DNA of 64,000 nucleotides from Hohaiivirga grylli (GTDB lineage: Bacteria > Pseudomonadota > Alphaproteobacteria > Rhizobiales > Beijerinckiaceae): positions 620,001 through 684,000 of the forward strand of contig NZ_JBBYXI010000001.1 in assembly GCF_039655745.1 (NCBI RefSeq). Reading direction: 5' to 3'. The notes beneath the pieces were generated by a model. The model made no database searches. It was not told the origin of the DNA and saw nothing but the letters and a program-made list of their open reading frames with translations. The position numbers and the translations under genes are program-made. The first letter of the stretch is position 1; every line of letters begins with the position of its first letter. Below, in pieces: positions 7,775 to 16,043 of the stretch.

Positions 7775-8338
7775 GTGTCATATTTTGAAAATGCGAATTC
7801 AGATGAGGTTATTGGAGATACACCTGATACTGAGCCAACATATTTTATAAATGGCCCAAAGGGGGTAAAGAAAAATAAGAGGAACGGCGAAATATGGGAG
7901 CTGGGTGGCTTAGATAAAAACGCTGATACCTATAAAGCCGAGCCAATTAATAATCCTGAACTTAAATTTGAAATCTATCTGAATAGGGCATTAGAAGAGT
8001 GGCCTAAATTACTGAAATGCAGTCCTTTAGACGTAAGCCCGTTGGGTAAGCATTATATCTCCGGGTTATCATGGTTAGAGCAGGATATTATTGCTCCATA
8101 TTATGGTACGGCAGATGAGCTGGTAATGGTTACTCTGCATCATGCTATAATGGTTGCAATACACGAGACAGCCAAAACGACTCCCAATGTTGAGCCTGCC
8201 AAACTTGATTTTTTACGCATTCGAAATTTAGTGAACGAAGATTTGCAATATATTCTGAATGATAAAGAAGAATGCTGGAAAGGTGATAAGTATTTTGAAT
8301 TTATACGGAATTATCTTTCTATAAATAATAGAAATTAA
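7775..8338 (+). CDS. Orphan protein of unknown function, AT-rich
   Basis: A 187-aa soluble acidic protein I do not recognise. The GTG start is supported by a strong GGAGGGG 6 nt upstream. No signal peptide or membrane segment is visible. The middle region (about residues 70-135) looks alpha-helical, with a conserved-looking LHHAIMVAIHE stretch. The N-terminal 60 residues are polar and probably disordered. The gene is clearly richer in A and T than its neighbours and lies straight after a tRNA terminator, which hints at acquisition by transfer. No integrase or repeat was found to prove it. Confidence 0.75.
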   Translation: MSYFENANSDEVIGDTPDTEPTYFINGPKGVKKNKRNGEIWELGGLDKNADTYKAEPINNPELKFEIYLNRALEEWPKLLKCSPLDVSPLGKHYISGLSWLEQDIIAPYYGTADELVMVTLHHAIMVAIHETAKTTPNVEPAKLDFLRIRNLVNEDLQYILNDKEECWKGDKYFEFIRNYLSINNRN

Positions 8339-8405
8339 TTTATTCAATTTCATTATTTTTCTTGATTGTTGCAATATATTGTAAAGCATTATGTGTATAA
8401 TGCCC

Positions 8406-8804
8406 TCACCTCTGCACAACCGCGGTTCCTGTCGCGCCGTCATCGCGCTGCCATTGGATTTTGTTGTCTGAAATTTTGCTGATCCTGAAACAGAAGCGGC
8501 GGCCTTTGTACCAGGTGGGCCATTGCTGGCACATGGTGTTGCCGTCAATCCACCATCGGCCTTGCTCTTTTGGTGCGAATGCTGAGGCCAGGGAAAAACC
8601 TGAGATATCGCCAGATACGGTTCCGTTGGAATTATAAAAGAGAGGCAGCGACAGCCCAAAGGGAGTACTTAGGGAAACGGTTCTATTGCTGATTAGATTT
8701 TTAATCTGCTCGCCTGTCAGCGAGTGAGCCTTACCGGTTGTGGGCTGGGATGCCGCAATTCCGATAATTCCAGCGATAAGAAGGGTATTCCATATGCGGT
8801 GCAT
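8406..8804 (-). CDS. Exported small protein, DUF995-like
   Basis: A 132-aa protein with an N-terminal signal peptide (hydrophobic IWNTLLIAGIIGIAASQ, probable cut near AHS). The mature part has a LTGEQIKNLI opening followed by GTVSGD, GRWWIDG, CQQW and RFCFRI. This looks like a small beta-rich periplasmic domain of the DUF995 kind found in many alphaproteobacteria. Two Cys (in MCQQW and RFCFRI) could form a disulfide. It sits 31 nt downstream of the DUF3833 gene on the same strand and may be cotranscribed. The family name is a moderate-confidence recollection. Confidence 0.7.
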   Translation of the reverse strand: MHRIWNTLLIAGIIGIAASQPTTGKAHSLTGEQIKNLISNRTVSLSTPFGLSLPLFYNSNGTVSGDISGFSLASAFAPKEQGRWWIDGNTMCQQWPTWYKGRRFCFRISKISDNKIQWQRDDGATGTAVVQR

Positions 8805-8835
8805 TGGGGCTCTCCCTGAATGCCATTTTGTAATG

Positions 8836-9336
8836 CTATAGCCGTGTAAAGTTCACGCGGGTTCGCGCCACCGGGAAGCCATATTTGGTGACCCAGGCTG
8901 TATTCTCAATGGTACCATCGCCATTTAAAACCATTGTGTCATGGAACCGTACCTGATTGTCCGGTGAGAGATTAACCAGATATGAGAAACGGGCCTTATG
9001 GCCTTCAATTCTGACAACCGTTTCTCCGACAACATCCTCCCGGGTACCAAGGTAGAGACCCGGTTCTATTTTTCTGAAGCGCCAGGTTTTGGTTTCTCTT
9101 GTTCCATCTCCAAATACAAAGTCTTCTCGTAGTGTCAGAGTTTCGTGTCGCCATCTGCCGTGCAGCGTTACTGTAAAATTACGTTTCACCCCGTTAATCG
9201 CACTGAAAGTGCCGGTGGCATAGGTTTTTCCCTTAAAATAGCCTTCCAGCGTGAAGTCAGAAGCTTTGGCACTTACAATAAATATTGAGAGTACCAAGTA
9301 ACTCAATATGGCGCGTAATGAATGGCTCATCAGCAT
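8836..9336 (-). CDS. DUF3833 family exported protein
   Basis: A 166-aa protein with an N-terminal signal sequence (about residues 1-25, ending SAKA). The body matches the DUF3833 pattern: FTLEGYFKGKTYATGTF, LHGRW, LTLREDFVFGDG, TWRF, DVVGETV and the C-terminal WVTKYGFPVARTRVNF. In other alphaproteobacteria this family is found with cyclopropane synthase, DUF1365 and DUF2177 genes, which lie 5-10 kb away here. That points to a shared membrane-lipid stress role (inference). Confidence 0.82.
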   Translation of the reverse strand: MLMSHSLRAILSYLVLSIFIVSAKASDFTLEGYFKGKTYATGTFSAINGVKRNFTVTLHGRWRHETLTLREDFVFGDGTRETKTWRFRKIEPGLYLGTREDVVGETVVRIEGHKARFSYLVNLSPDNQVRFHDTMVLNGDGTIENTAWVTKYGFPVARTRVNFTRL

Positions 9337-9564
9337 GTTCTGTCTCCATAGATCACTATAAAGTGTCTACGGTTCTTGCGTGGGTTTGGATTACCGCAAC
9401 AAGATTATTTAATGAGAGGTATCTTATAAATTACACAATAATAATGTCATTTATTGCGCATCTAATTAAATAATCAGTTATCTTAACCGTTATGCTTGAA
9501 GTGAAAGTAAACTGTTCTAGTTCCCTAATTATATGCGTTCATATATTAATCGTCAGGTGTATTT

Positions 9565-12500
9565 ATGACCCGCTCTTTCTTCAGAGCTTTCAGACTCTCC
9601 AGTAAATCTCATCTCTCAAATTCAAAAACTCTTTTGCTGGGTGGTGTTTCTGCACTTCTCATGATGGGAGGTGTGCAGACCGCGCAGGCGCAGCAATGCG
9701 TAATGGGAGCCGGGAATGTCGTGACCTGTAGTGGTGGTTATATCGGGACACCATATATTGCGCCGACAAATACAGCAGTGACTGTCAATGTTGAGAGTGG
9801 CACAACGGTGCAGGGCTCCGGGGTTGGCGTGCAGGTTTCCGGAACAGGTGACAGCACAATCAATAACTTTGGTACCATTCAGGATGGCTCAACATCTGTC
9901 GAGATGATTGGTGTTGCCGGCTTTACGAAAACGCTCAACAATAATGGCACTCTCAATGGAGGTGTTGTTGGAAGTGGTGACGGTACCATCATTATCCGCC
10001 AGAATGGGCAGCTCAATGGCCCAATTACCATTACAGGTAATGGGAATAATGAGCTCTACATTGGGCAGGGGCTCAGCGTAAACGGGCTTGTCAGCATAAC
10101 GGGTGCCACAAATCTGATTGATAACTCAGGCTTTTTCAATAATGGCCTGACATTGGTCGGAACGGTTTCCAATACAGTGATCAATCGCCAGAATGCGCAG
10201 ATCAGTACGACAAGTGCATTCTCATCACCCGATAACCAGATTGATAACTCCGGCACCATCAATAACGGGTTATCTTTTACCGGAAATAGCAGCAACGCAA
10301 TTTTCAACCGTGAGACAGGCACCATCCATGGTGATATCGTCAGTACGGGTAGTGGTTCCAATCTCATCGATAATACCGGCCTGATCAGCAACAATATTAC
10401 TTTGGGATCGGGTATTGATATTCTGATCAACCGGCCAAAGGGAACGGTTCAGGATATAATTCAGGGTACCATTGATCTGGGAGCAGGAAATGACTCCTTT
10501 AACATGCTTGGCGGTGTCATCAACGGGCAGATCTTACTTGGTACAGGCGATGATGTCTCGCAGATTACCGGAGGGCTCATTTCGACATCATACAATGCAG
10601 GTCCAGGCAACGATGAACTGACATGGAGTGGCGGGAATATTTCAGCCGGCCTGACAATGGATACGGGTGATGATTATGCCCTGTTCCAAAATCTTACGAC
10701 CCAGAACCTGACAACAGGAATGCGTATCGATGGTGGGCTGGGTAATGACTTTCTCCGTTGGGACAACACGAAAGCGGATGGTGTTGATCGTTATGTCAAT
10801 TGGGAAGTCTTTGATCTGACCAATGGCTCAGAGCTGACATTCGCAAATTATGCGACCTTAAAGCTGGGCGATGCAGAAACGGGAACAGGAAAGCTATCTA
10901 TTGATGCGACAAGTACCGTCTTTGCCGGGAACGGAACCCATAGTGTTGCACCGTTTACGAATGGGGCGCTGGTGAATGTCACCAATGCCGGTACGATTGA
11001 CCTGACAAACAATAATACGAATGCGACCGACCGTTTTGTCGTATACGGCAATTATGTTGGCCAGAACGGCCGAATTGATCTCCAGACAGTTCTGGGAGCT
11101 GATAACTCACCCTCGGACCAGTTGGTCATCAGTGGCAATGGCGCTAGCGGCACCGGTTCAACAAAACTCTACATTACCAATGTTGGTGGTCAGGGTAGCG
11201 TCACAACTGGTGATGGTATCAGGGTTGTTGATGCTGCCAATGGCGCTACAACGGCAGCAGGAGCGTTCTCTTTAGGAAATACTGTTGCTGCCGGTATGTT
11301 TGAATATCAGCTGTTTCGTGGTGGTACGAGTGCTGGCAGTCAGGACAGCTGGTTCCTGCGAAATGCAGTATTCCAGATACCAGATCCTGGCAATGTGCCA
11401 GCACCACCATTCCCTCCTGATGGTGGGAACCCAGGTAGTGGTGGAAGTTCTGGCGGTGGCACAGGCGGTACAGGCGGCGGTACAGGTGGCACGGGTGGCG
11501 GTACAGGCGGCACGGGCGGTGGTACAGGTGGCACGGGCGGTGGTACAGGCGGCACGGGCGGTGGTACAGGTGGCTCTGGCGGTGGTACTATCGGAACAGG
11601 TGTTGGTGGCTCGGGGTCTGGTGGTGGCAGAAAAGATGCCATTCTCCTTATTCGACCAGAGGCTGCAAACTATGTCATGACACCTGTTCTGGCCCAGCAG
11701 CTTGGACTGGCAACATTGGATACATTCCACCGCAGACAGGGTGACCAGTCGTTGCTGAAGGGGAATGGGGTAACGCCGGCTGGATGGGCCCGTGTTTTTG
11801 GTGGCAGCACCGATGAGAAATGGAAAGCACAGGTTCCCGGTTACAGTTTTAATGCTGCCCCCAAATTTGATGGAACCTTATGGGGACTTCAGGCAGGCCT
11901 AGACCTTTACGGCATTGATCATTCTGATGGCAGCAGGGACCGCTTTGGTATTTTCTACAGCCATGCCGAGATGGATGGTGATGTCTATGGTTATACCTCA
12001 GGTATACGCAATAACCGTTCCGGTACGGCAAATCTGAAGAGTGACAGCCTTGGAGCTTACTGGACACGGGTTGCGGCCGCTGGCTGGTATGTTGATGCCG
12101 TACTGATGCACAGCTGGTATAGCGGTAAAGCCAGATCCTTGAGGGGTATTGGTGATGATACCCGTGGTACAGGCTGGGCCGCTTCTCTGGAGACAGGCTA
12201 TCCGATTAAACTTTCGCAGAGCTGGGTGCTTGAGCCAATGGCCCAGATTATCTGGCAGCGTATTTCTATGGATTCAAATACGGATCCATACAGTGTCATC
12301 AATTACAGAAACTTCAACTCATTTACGGGACGTATTGGTGCCAGACTTGAAGGAGATGTGGTGCTTGGCTCTCTCGCTGTAAAACCGTTTCTGGGTGTGA
12401 GCCTGTGGCATAGCTTTTCTTCGAAGAGTAAAACGGTCTTCAATACAACCAATCTGGATGTTGATCTTAAGGGAACATGGGTTGAAGTTAATGGAGGTTT

Positions 12501-12618
12501 CTCTACCCAGCTGTCTGAAGCCATCAGCCTTTATGCCGCTGCCTCATATTCCAAGAACATTGGTGGTGAGAAGAAGAATTCTTATGGTGGTAATCTGGGG
12601 TTACGTGTAACCTTCTGA
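9565..12618 (+). CDS. Type V autotransporter with beta-helix passenger
   Basis: A 1017-aa self-secreted surface protein. A long signal peptide ends at AQA-QQC (about residue 43). The passenger (about 44-620) is made of Asn/Gly-rich beta-helix repeats with recurring IDNSG-NNGL units. Around residues 307-395 there are GAGNDSF, GTGDDV, GPGNDEL and GGLGNDFL motifs that look like RTX calcium sites. A Gly/Thr-rich linker of tandem GGGTGGT units follows (about 625-690). The C-terminal beta-barrel (about 745-1017) ends in LRVTF with terminal Phe, as the BAM complex requires. A terminator follows 40 nt after the stop. It probably acts in adhesion or surface coating; the specific role is unknown. Confidence 0.92.
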   Translation: MTRSFFRAFRLSSKSHLSNSKTLLLGGVSALLMMGGVQTAQAQQCVMGAGNVVTCSGGYIGTPYIAPTNTAVTVNVESGTTVQGSGVGVQVSGTGDSTINNFGTIQDGSTSVEMIGVAGFTKTLNNNGTLNGGVVGSGDGTIIIRQNGQLNGPITITGNGNNELYIGQGLSVNGLVSITGATNLIDNSGFFNNGLTLVGTVSNTVINRQNAQISTTSAFSSPDNQIDNSGTINNGLSFTGNSSNAIFNRETGTIHGDIVSTGSGSNLIDNTGLISNNITLGSGIDILINRPKGTVQDIIQGTIDLGAGNDSFNMLGGVINGQILLGTGDDVSQITGGLISTSYNAGPGNDELTWSGGNISAGLTMDTGDDYALFQNLTTQNLTTGMRIDGGLGNDFLRWDNTKADGVDRYVNWEVFDLTNGSELTFANYATLKLGDAETGTGKLSIDATSTVFAGNGTHSVAPFTNGALVNVTNAGTIDLTNNNTNATDRFVVYGNYVGQNGRIDLQTVLGADNSPSDQLVISGNGASGTGSTKLYITNVGGQGSVTTGDGIRVVDAANGATTAAGAFSLGNTVAAGMFEYQLFRGGTSAGSQDSWFLRNAVFQIPDPGNVPAPPFPPDGGNPGSGGSSGGGTGGTGGGTGGTGGGTGGTGGGTGGTGGGTGGTGGGTGGSGGGTIGTGVGGSGSGGGRKDAILLIRPEAANYVMTPVLAQQLGLATLDTFHRRQGDQSLLKGNGVTPAGWARVFGGSTDEKWKAQVPGYSFNAAPKFDGTLWGLQAGLDLYGIDHSDGSRDRFGIFYSHAEMDGDVYGYTSGIRNNRSGTANLKSDSLGAYWTRVAAAGWYVDAVLMHSWYSGKARSLRGIGDDTRGTGWAASLETGYPIKLSQSWVLEPMAQIIWQRISMDSNTDPYSVINYRNFNSFTGRIGARLEGDVVLGSLAVKPFLGVSLWHSFSSKSKTVFNTTNLDVDLKGTWVEVNGGFSTQLSEAISLYAAASYSKNIGGEKKNSYGGNLGLRVTF
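11450..11590 (+). repeat. 21-bp tandem repeat encoding the Gly-rich linker of the autotransporter
   Basis: About six copies of a 21-nt unit encode GGGTGGT. Copies differ at a few third positions. The unit length is a multiple of three, so gain or loss of copies would keep the reading frame. Confidence 0.85.
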
Positions 12619-12659
12619 AATATCTTTTTATGAGCATATTCAAAAGCTAATAGATAAAG

Positions 12660-12688
12660 TGCCACCTGAATTCAGGTGGCATTTTTTT
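12660..12688 (+). terminator. Rho-independent terminator between the autotransporter and the beta-helix gene
   Basis: A perfect 22-bp palindrome (12660-12681) with GAATTC at its centre, followed by seven T (12682-12688). The T run touches the GAGGAG ribosome binding site of the next gene. Confidence 0.9.
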
Positions 12689-12700
12689 GAGGAGCGCCGT

Positions 12701-13312
12701 ATGTACCCCAAGTTTCTAGATGAGATTCGTCGCCAGAATGGCTTGATGATGATTTCTGAAATTGAAGAGCTTGTTGCTCGGGGGAACATTATTTTTGATC
12801 CGTTCTCAGTTCTGATTTCCAGTTCAGTAGAGATCGGAAGCGGGAATACGATTTTTCCCTGTGTCAGTCTGATTTGTCGTAATGATGGAATATTGACTAT
12901 CGGAGATGATAATACCTTCTTCAGTAATACGCAGATTGAAGCGCTGACTGGCCCTATCCAGATTGGCTCGCACAATCTGATAGGTGAGGGCGGTTTTACG
13001 GCAAAAACCAACCGGCCTGATGCTGAAATCCTGATCGGGGATTATGGGCGTTATCAGAATGGGGTTTCTGTTTTTGGGAATACCATTCTGGGCAGTGGCA
13101 GCCAGCTTCTTGGTGCCCTCACTGCTGACAGCTGTCGGCTTGAAAGCGGGCAGTCATTTCGTGAGCCAGACCCTGATTTGCGGGCTGGTCTTTTAAAAGG
13201 TCATGGTATTGCGCGCGGACTTTCTGTGCCCGTTGGTCATGTCATTGTCGGTGACGGCCGTTTCTCATCTGACAATCTTGAACTCCAGACCGTCTACCAC
13301 CCGAAGGCCTAA
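12701..13312 (+). CDS. Left-handed beta-helix (hexapeptide-like) protein
   Basis: A 203-aa protein with a series of imperfect hexapeptide turns (VEIGSGNTIF, LTIGDDNTFF, IQIGSHNLIG, ILIGDYGRY, VFGNTILGSGSQL, DSCRLESG). This is the fold of acyltransferases, gamma-carbonic anhydrases and nucleotidyltransferase tails. I see no clear catalytic His of an O-acetyltransferase, so the activity is open. The ATG at 12701 is chosen because GAGGAG lies 6 nt upstream; an upstream GTG at 12659 would place the terminator hairpin inside the gene. The aldo/keto reductase begins 3 nt downstream, so the two form an operon. Confidence 0.8.
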   Translation: MYPKFLDEIRRQNGLMMISEIEELVARGNIIFDPFSVLISSSVEIGSGNTIFPCVSLICRNDGILTIGDDNTFFSNTQIEALTGPIQIGSHNLIGEGGFTAKTNRPDAEILIGDYGRYQNGVSVFGNTILGSGSQLLGALTADSCRLESGQSFREPDPDLRAGLLKGHGIARGLSVPVGHVIVGDGRFSSDNLELQTVYHPKA

Positions 13313-13315
13313 GCT

Positions 13316-14062
13316 ATGGATAATCATATTCAACTCGGTTTAGGGCTGCTTTCTATTGGCCGTGTCTGGGGTGCGCGTCAGGTTGAACCTCCTGCAGAAG
13401 AGCAGGCGATTAATCTGATAGAGACGGCCTTTCAGTTGGGTATTCGTTTTTTTGATACGGCACCTGCCTATGGAGCCAGTGAAAGTATTTTTGGAAAAGC
13501 CTTGTTTGGAAAGAGCATTGCTCAGGATGATATCACCATTGCAACAAAGATAGGTGAACATTGGGATTTCGAGACTGGAACGTCTTATGTTGATCATGGC
13601 TATGATGCACTCGCACGGAGTCTTGATCAGAGTATGAAGCGATTAGGGCGTATCGATCTTCTGCAGCTGCATAAAGCAACTGTCGAGAATGTTGCAGCGA
13701 ATGATGTTGTCAGAGCCTTTGAACTGGCGCGCAGTTATGGTGTGAAAACCTTTGGGGCCTCAGTCAGTGATACGACTACGGCGCTACAGGCATGCAAAGC
13801 CGGCTTCTATAACTATCTGCAGTTTCCGTTTAACAAGACTGCAACTGGGCTTGGTGAAATCTTTGCACTGCTGAAGCAATACCATATGCAGCCGATAATC
13901 AATCGACCACTTGCAATGGGTGCTCTGGCAGCGGATGAGGTTAGTAAGAGTGATCTTTTCCGTTTTATAAGAGAACAGATGCAATCCGGTATCATTTTGA
14001 CAGGTACGTCTTCTGTCAAACATCTGACCGAAAACTATGAAGCTTTCAGCCAGTCTGCCTAA
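13316..14062 (+). CDS. Aldo/keto reductase
   Basis: NAD(P)H-dependent oxidoreductase acting on a carbonyl, probably of a sugar or similar small molecule. The catalytic tetrad is intact: D47 (FFDTAP), Y52, K78 (ATKIG) and H119 (LLQLHK). The C-terminal GTSSVKHLTEN binds the cofactor phosphate. At 248 aa it is shorter than the usual 300-330, missing part of the late barrel and loops; the open frame is not broken, so this is a compact member rather than a pseudogene. It is the second gene of an operon with the beta-helix protein and overlaps the convergent SDR gene by 4 nt. Confidence 0.88.
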   Translation: MDNHIQLGLGLLSIGRVWGARQVEPPAEEQAINLIETAFQLGIRFFDTAPAYGASESIFGKALFGKSIAQDDITIATKIGEHWDFETGTSYVDHGYDALARSLDQSMKRLGRIDLLQLHKATVENVAANDVVRAFELARSYGVKTFGASVSDTTTALQACKAGFYNYLQFPFNKTATGLGEIFALLKQYHMQPIINRPLAMGALAADEVSKSDLFRFIREQMQSGIILTGTSSVKHLTENYEAFSQSA

Positions 14063-14832
14063 AGGGTCTTCTTCTTGATAAGCGGAAAATACAGACAGTA
14101 AGGCAGGAGCTTTAAAAGCTTCAGGAGATAGGTGAACCTTTTCGGGAAAGTAATCTCGAAGCCATTACTATGCAGCCCATGCCAGATATAATCTGCCGCC
14201 TTTTGTGGTGTAATAATAAATGGCATGGGGAAGTCATTACCAGCAGTTGCCGGTGTTTCAACGAAGCCGGGATTAATGATCTGAATTTTAATTCCCATTT
14301 GATCAAGATCGAACTTGAGGCTCTCTGCCATGTTGATCAGTCCGGCTTTTGTGGCCCCATAGGCTGAAGACAACGGAAGCCCGGCGTAACCCGTAACAGA
14401 AGCGGTGATTGCAATATGGCCCTTACCCTTTTGTTTCATGCCCGGTAAAATCGTGGCAAGACAATTTACGGTACCGCCAAGATTGATTGAAAATGTCTTA
14501 TGAAAGATGTCCGGCTTAAAATCCGAGCCTTTAACCGGTATGTATATCCCAGCATTGAGAATTGCTAAATTGATGGGGCCGTATTGAGCTTCAATACCCT
14601 GTATCAGATGATTGATGGCCTTGGCCTCTGTTATGTCGCATGCGGCTGGAATAATCCTGCCGGAGGACGTTGTAGCCGATGCTGAAAGCTCAGAAAGCAT
14701 GCTCTCATTTCTGGCTGTTGCAATGACGGTGAAGCCGCGGCGGCAGAAATCAAGTGCTAAGGCGCGACCAATCCCCGAGCTTGCACCTGTAATCCAAACA
14801 AGTCCATCTTCTGGTGTAAGGCGGTCGGACAT
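14059..14832 (-). CDS. Short-chain dehydrogenase/reductase (SDR)
   Basis: Classical SDR of 257 aa with NAD(P) motif TGASSGIG (residues 15-22), NAG (93-95), Ser145, and YGATK (Y158, K162), so it should be active. The basic residue after the second beta strand (AR-N) favours NADP. It lies 25 nt downstream of DUF2177. Together with the RpoE/ChrR genes this mirrors the singlet-oxygen regulon of Rhodobacter, where an SDR is a RpoE target. The substrate is unknown. Confidence 0.9.
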   Translation of the reverse strand: MSDRLTPEDGLVWITGASSGIGRALALDFCRRGFTVIATARNESMLSELSASATTSSGRIIPAACDITEAKAINHLIQGIEAQYGPINLAILNAGIYIPVKGSDFKPDIFHKTFSINLGGTVNCLATILPGMKQKGKGHIAITASVTGYAGLPLSSAYGATKAGLINMAESLKFDLDQMGIKIQIINPGFVETPATAGNDFPMPFIITPQKAADYIWHGLHSNGFEITFPKRFTYLLKLLKLLPYCLYFPLIKKKTL

Positions 14833-14857
14833 GATTTTCCCTTAGAATGTTCGAGCT

Positions 14858-15268
14858 TCATTTTGCTCCAAACAAGAAGCTGACTAGACCATAAACACTG
14901 AGCGACGTTATCCCGGTCAGGAATGCACCCCAGATCATATCAACCAATGACAGGTTAACAGACCAGCTTTTCAGAGTTGCAAGGTTTGTGAGGTCATATG
15001 TTGCATAGGCAATGAAACCGAATAGGGCACCCATAATCAGGGCATGTTGCCAGCTGTTATCTTTAAGGGATGGAGTGATGCAGAATATGACAATGCCAAC
15101 AGCATATAATAAATAAAATGCAGCGGCCCATAACAGGCGTGGCTTATCAAGCAAGAGGCTGCCAAGCTGGGTCTGATAATAGTCACGGGCAACGAAGCCT
15201 AACCAGATCATATCAATGGCAAGAAATATGATGAACGTGCTGAGATAAATAAAAAGATAGTATTTCAC
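14858..15268 (-). CDS. DUF2177 family membrane protein
   Basis: A 136-aa integral membrane protein with four hydrophobic segments. The family signature DMIWLGFVARDYYQTQLG (residues 19-36) and the later ATYDLTNLATLKSW and DMIWGAFLT blocks are present. Function is unknown. It is regularly found with RpoE/ChrR and cyclopropane synthase genes. It begins about 100 nt downstream of chrR and precedes the SDR, on the same strand. Confidence 0.88.
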   Translation of the reverse strand: MKYYLFIYLSTFIIFLAIDMIWLGFVARDYYQTQLGSLLLDKPRLLWAAAFYLLYAVGIVIFCITPSLKDNSWQHALIMGALFGFIAYATYDLTNLATLKSWSVNLSLVDMIWGAFLTGITSLSVYGLVSFLFGAK

Positions 15269-15365
15269 GTCACATACTCCTTAAATGGCACGATAGGTAA
15301 TGACACAAACAATAAGTTTGAACGCGCTCCTAAGAGATACGTGCCAATCAGAAGAATGGATGCAA

Positions 15366-16043
15366 TTAATACCGGAATAAAGGCTGGAGAAGTCGAGCAA
15401 AACCTTTGTACCGAATAGGCGCTCCAATAGCGACCAGACAGATGCAGGGGACGTCGCTGTCAACATATGGCTGGTGCTCGATGTCCTCATCAATCTCAGA
15501 CAGTTCGCCAGCTTTATATGTTGTTCCTCGATCATTGAAGCTGCCACTTAGAACAAGTGTCAGTTCTGTTCCATGGTGCCCATGCTCAACGAGCTTTGTT
15601 CCCGGTTGAATGCGGAATAAGTCTGTTCTGCCTGCGCCTTTTTCCGGAGGAACAATAGCGATGGATTCAATTCCAGGTGCAAACCAACGCCACTTTTTCT
15701 CATCAATCGTATAAAATCCGAGCCGCCGTGCCAAAGGCCCGGGCAAGACAAACTCCTGCTTCTCCGGGTGGGTTGAACGTGCGATAGGCTCACACGTAAT
15801 CTGTTTTTTTTCTTTCGCCCGCTCGATACGTGCAAAAGTTGCCTCAAGAGCATCTGGGTCTAAGTCTGTGGGTTCAATGTCTTCTAATAACGTTCCGCCA
15901 ACAGTTTCCCAGTTTCGCATTGTCTGGAGGCAATCGGGGCAGAGTGCTATATGCGTTTCAACGGCTATGGCCAGAGCCATATTAAGTGAACCTGATGTAT
16001 ATGCCATAATGAGAGCATCGCTGGGGTGGTGATTGATAAGCAT
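15366..16043 (-). CDS. chrR: ChrR-type cupin anti-sigma factor
   Basis: Zinc-dependent anti-sigma factor that holds RpoE and releases it in response to singlet oxygen or organic hydroperoxide. The N-terminal zinc domain has H6, H31, C35 and C38, in the same spacing as Rhodobacter ChrR. The C-terminal cupin has H144, H146, E150 and H180, each at a constant +3 from the ChrR metal ligands 141, 143, 147 and 177. Length 225 aa. Its ATG overlaps the sigma stop (ATGA), giving coupled translation. The identity of the family is strong; the signal it senses is inferred from relatives. Confidence 0.93.
   Translation of the reverse strand: MLINHHPSDALIMAYTSGSLNMALAIAVETHIALCPDCLQTMRNWETVGGTLLEDIEPTDLDPDALEATFARIERAKEKKQITCEPIARSTHPEKQEFVLPGPLARRLGFYTIDEKKWRWFAPGIESIAIVPPEKGAGRTDLFRIQPGTKLVEHGHHGTELTLVLSGSFNDRGTTYKAGELSEIDEDIEHQPYVDSDVPCICLVAIGAPIRYKGFARLLQPLFRY

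Noticed and set aside
7551..8405. Integrative element at tRNA-Arg
   Set aside because: There is no integrase, no repeated tRNA end and only one AT-rich gene; composition alone is not enough.
11450..11590. Tandem repeat considered as CRISPR
   Set aside because: Units are contiguous, coding and have no spacers.
11340..11642. Proline-rich open frame on the minus strand (100 aa)
   Set aside because: It is the antisense image of the Gly-rich linker repeat of the autotransporter, with no ribosome binding site.
12659..12700. Upstream GTG start for the beta-helix protein
   Set aside because: It would place a perfect terminator in the coding sequence, while the ATG at 12701 has an excellent ribosome binding site.
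13316..14062. Aldo/keto reductase considered as truncated pseudogene because of 248 aa
   Set aside because: The catalytic tetrad and cofactor motif are all present and the frame is intact.
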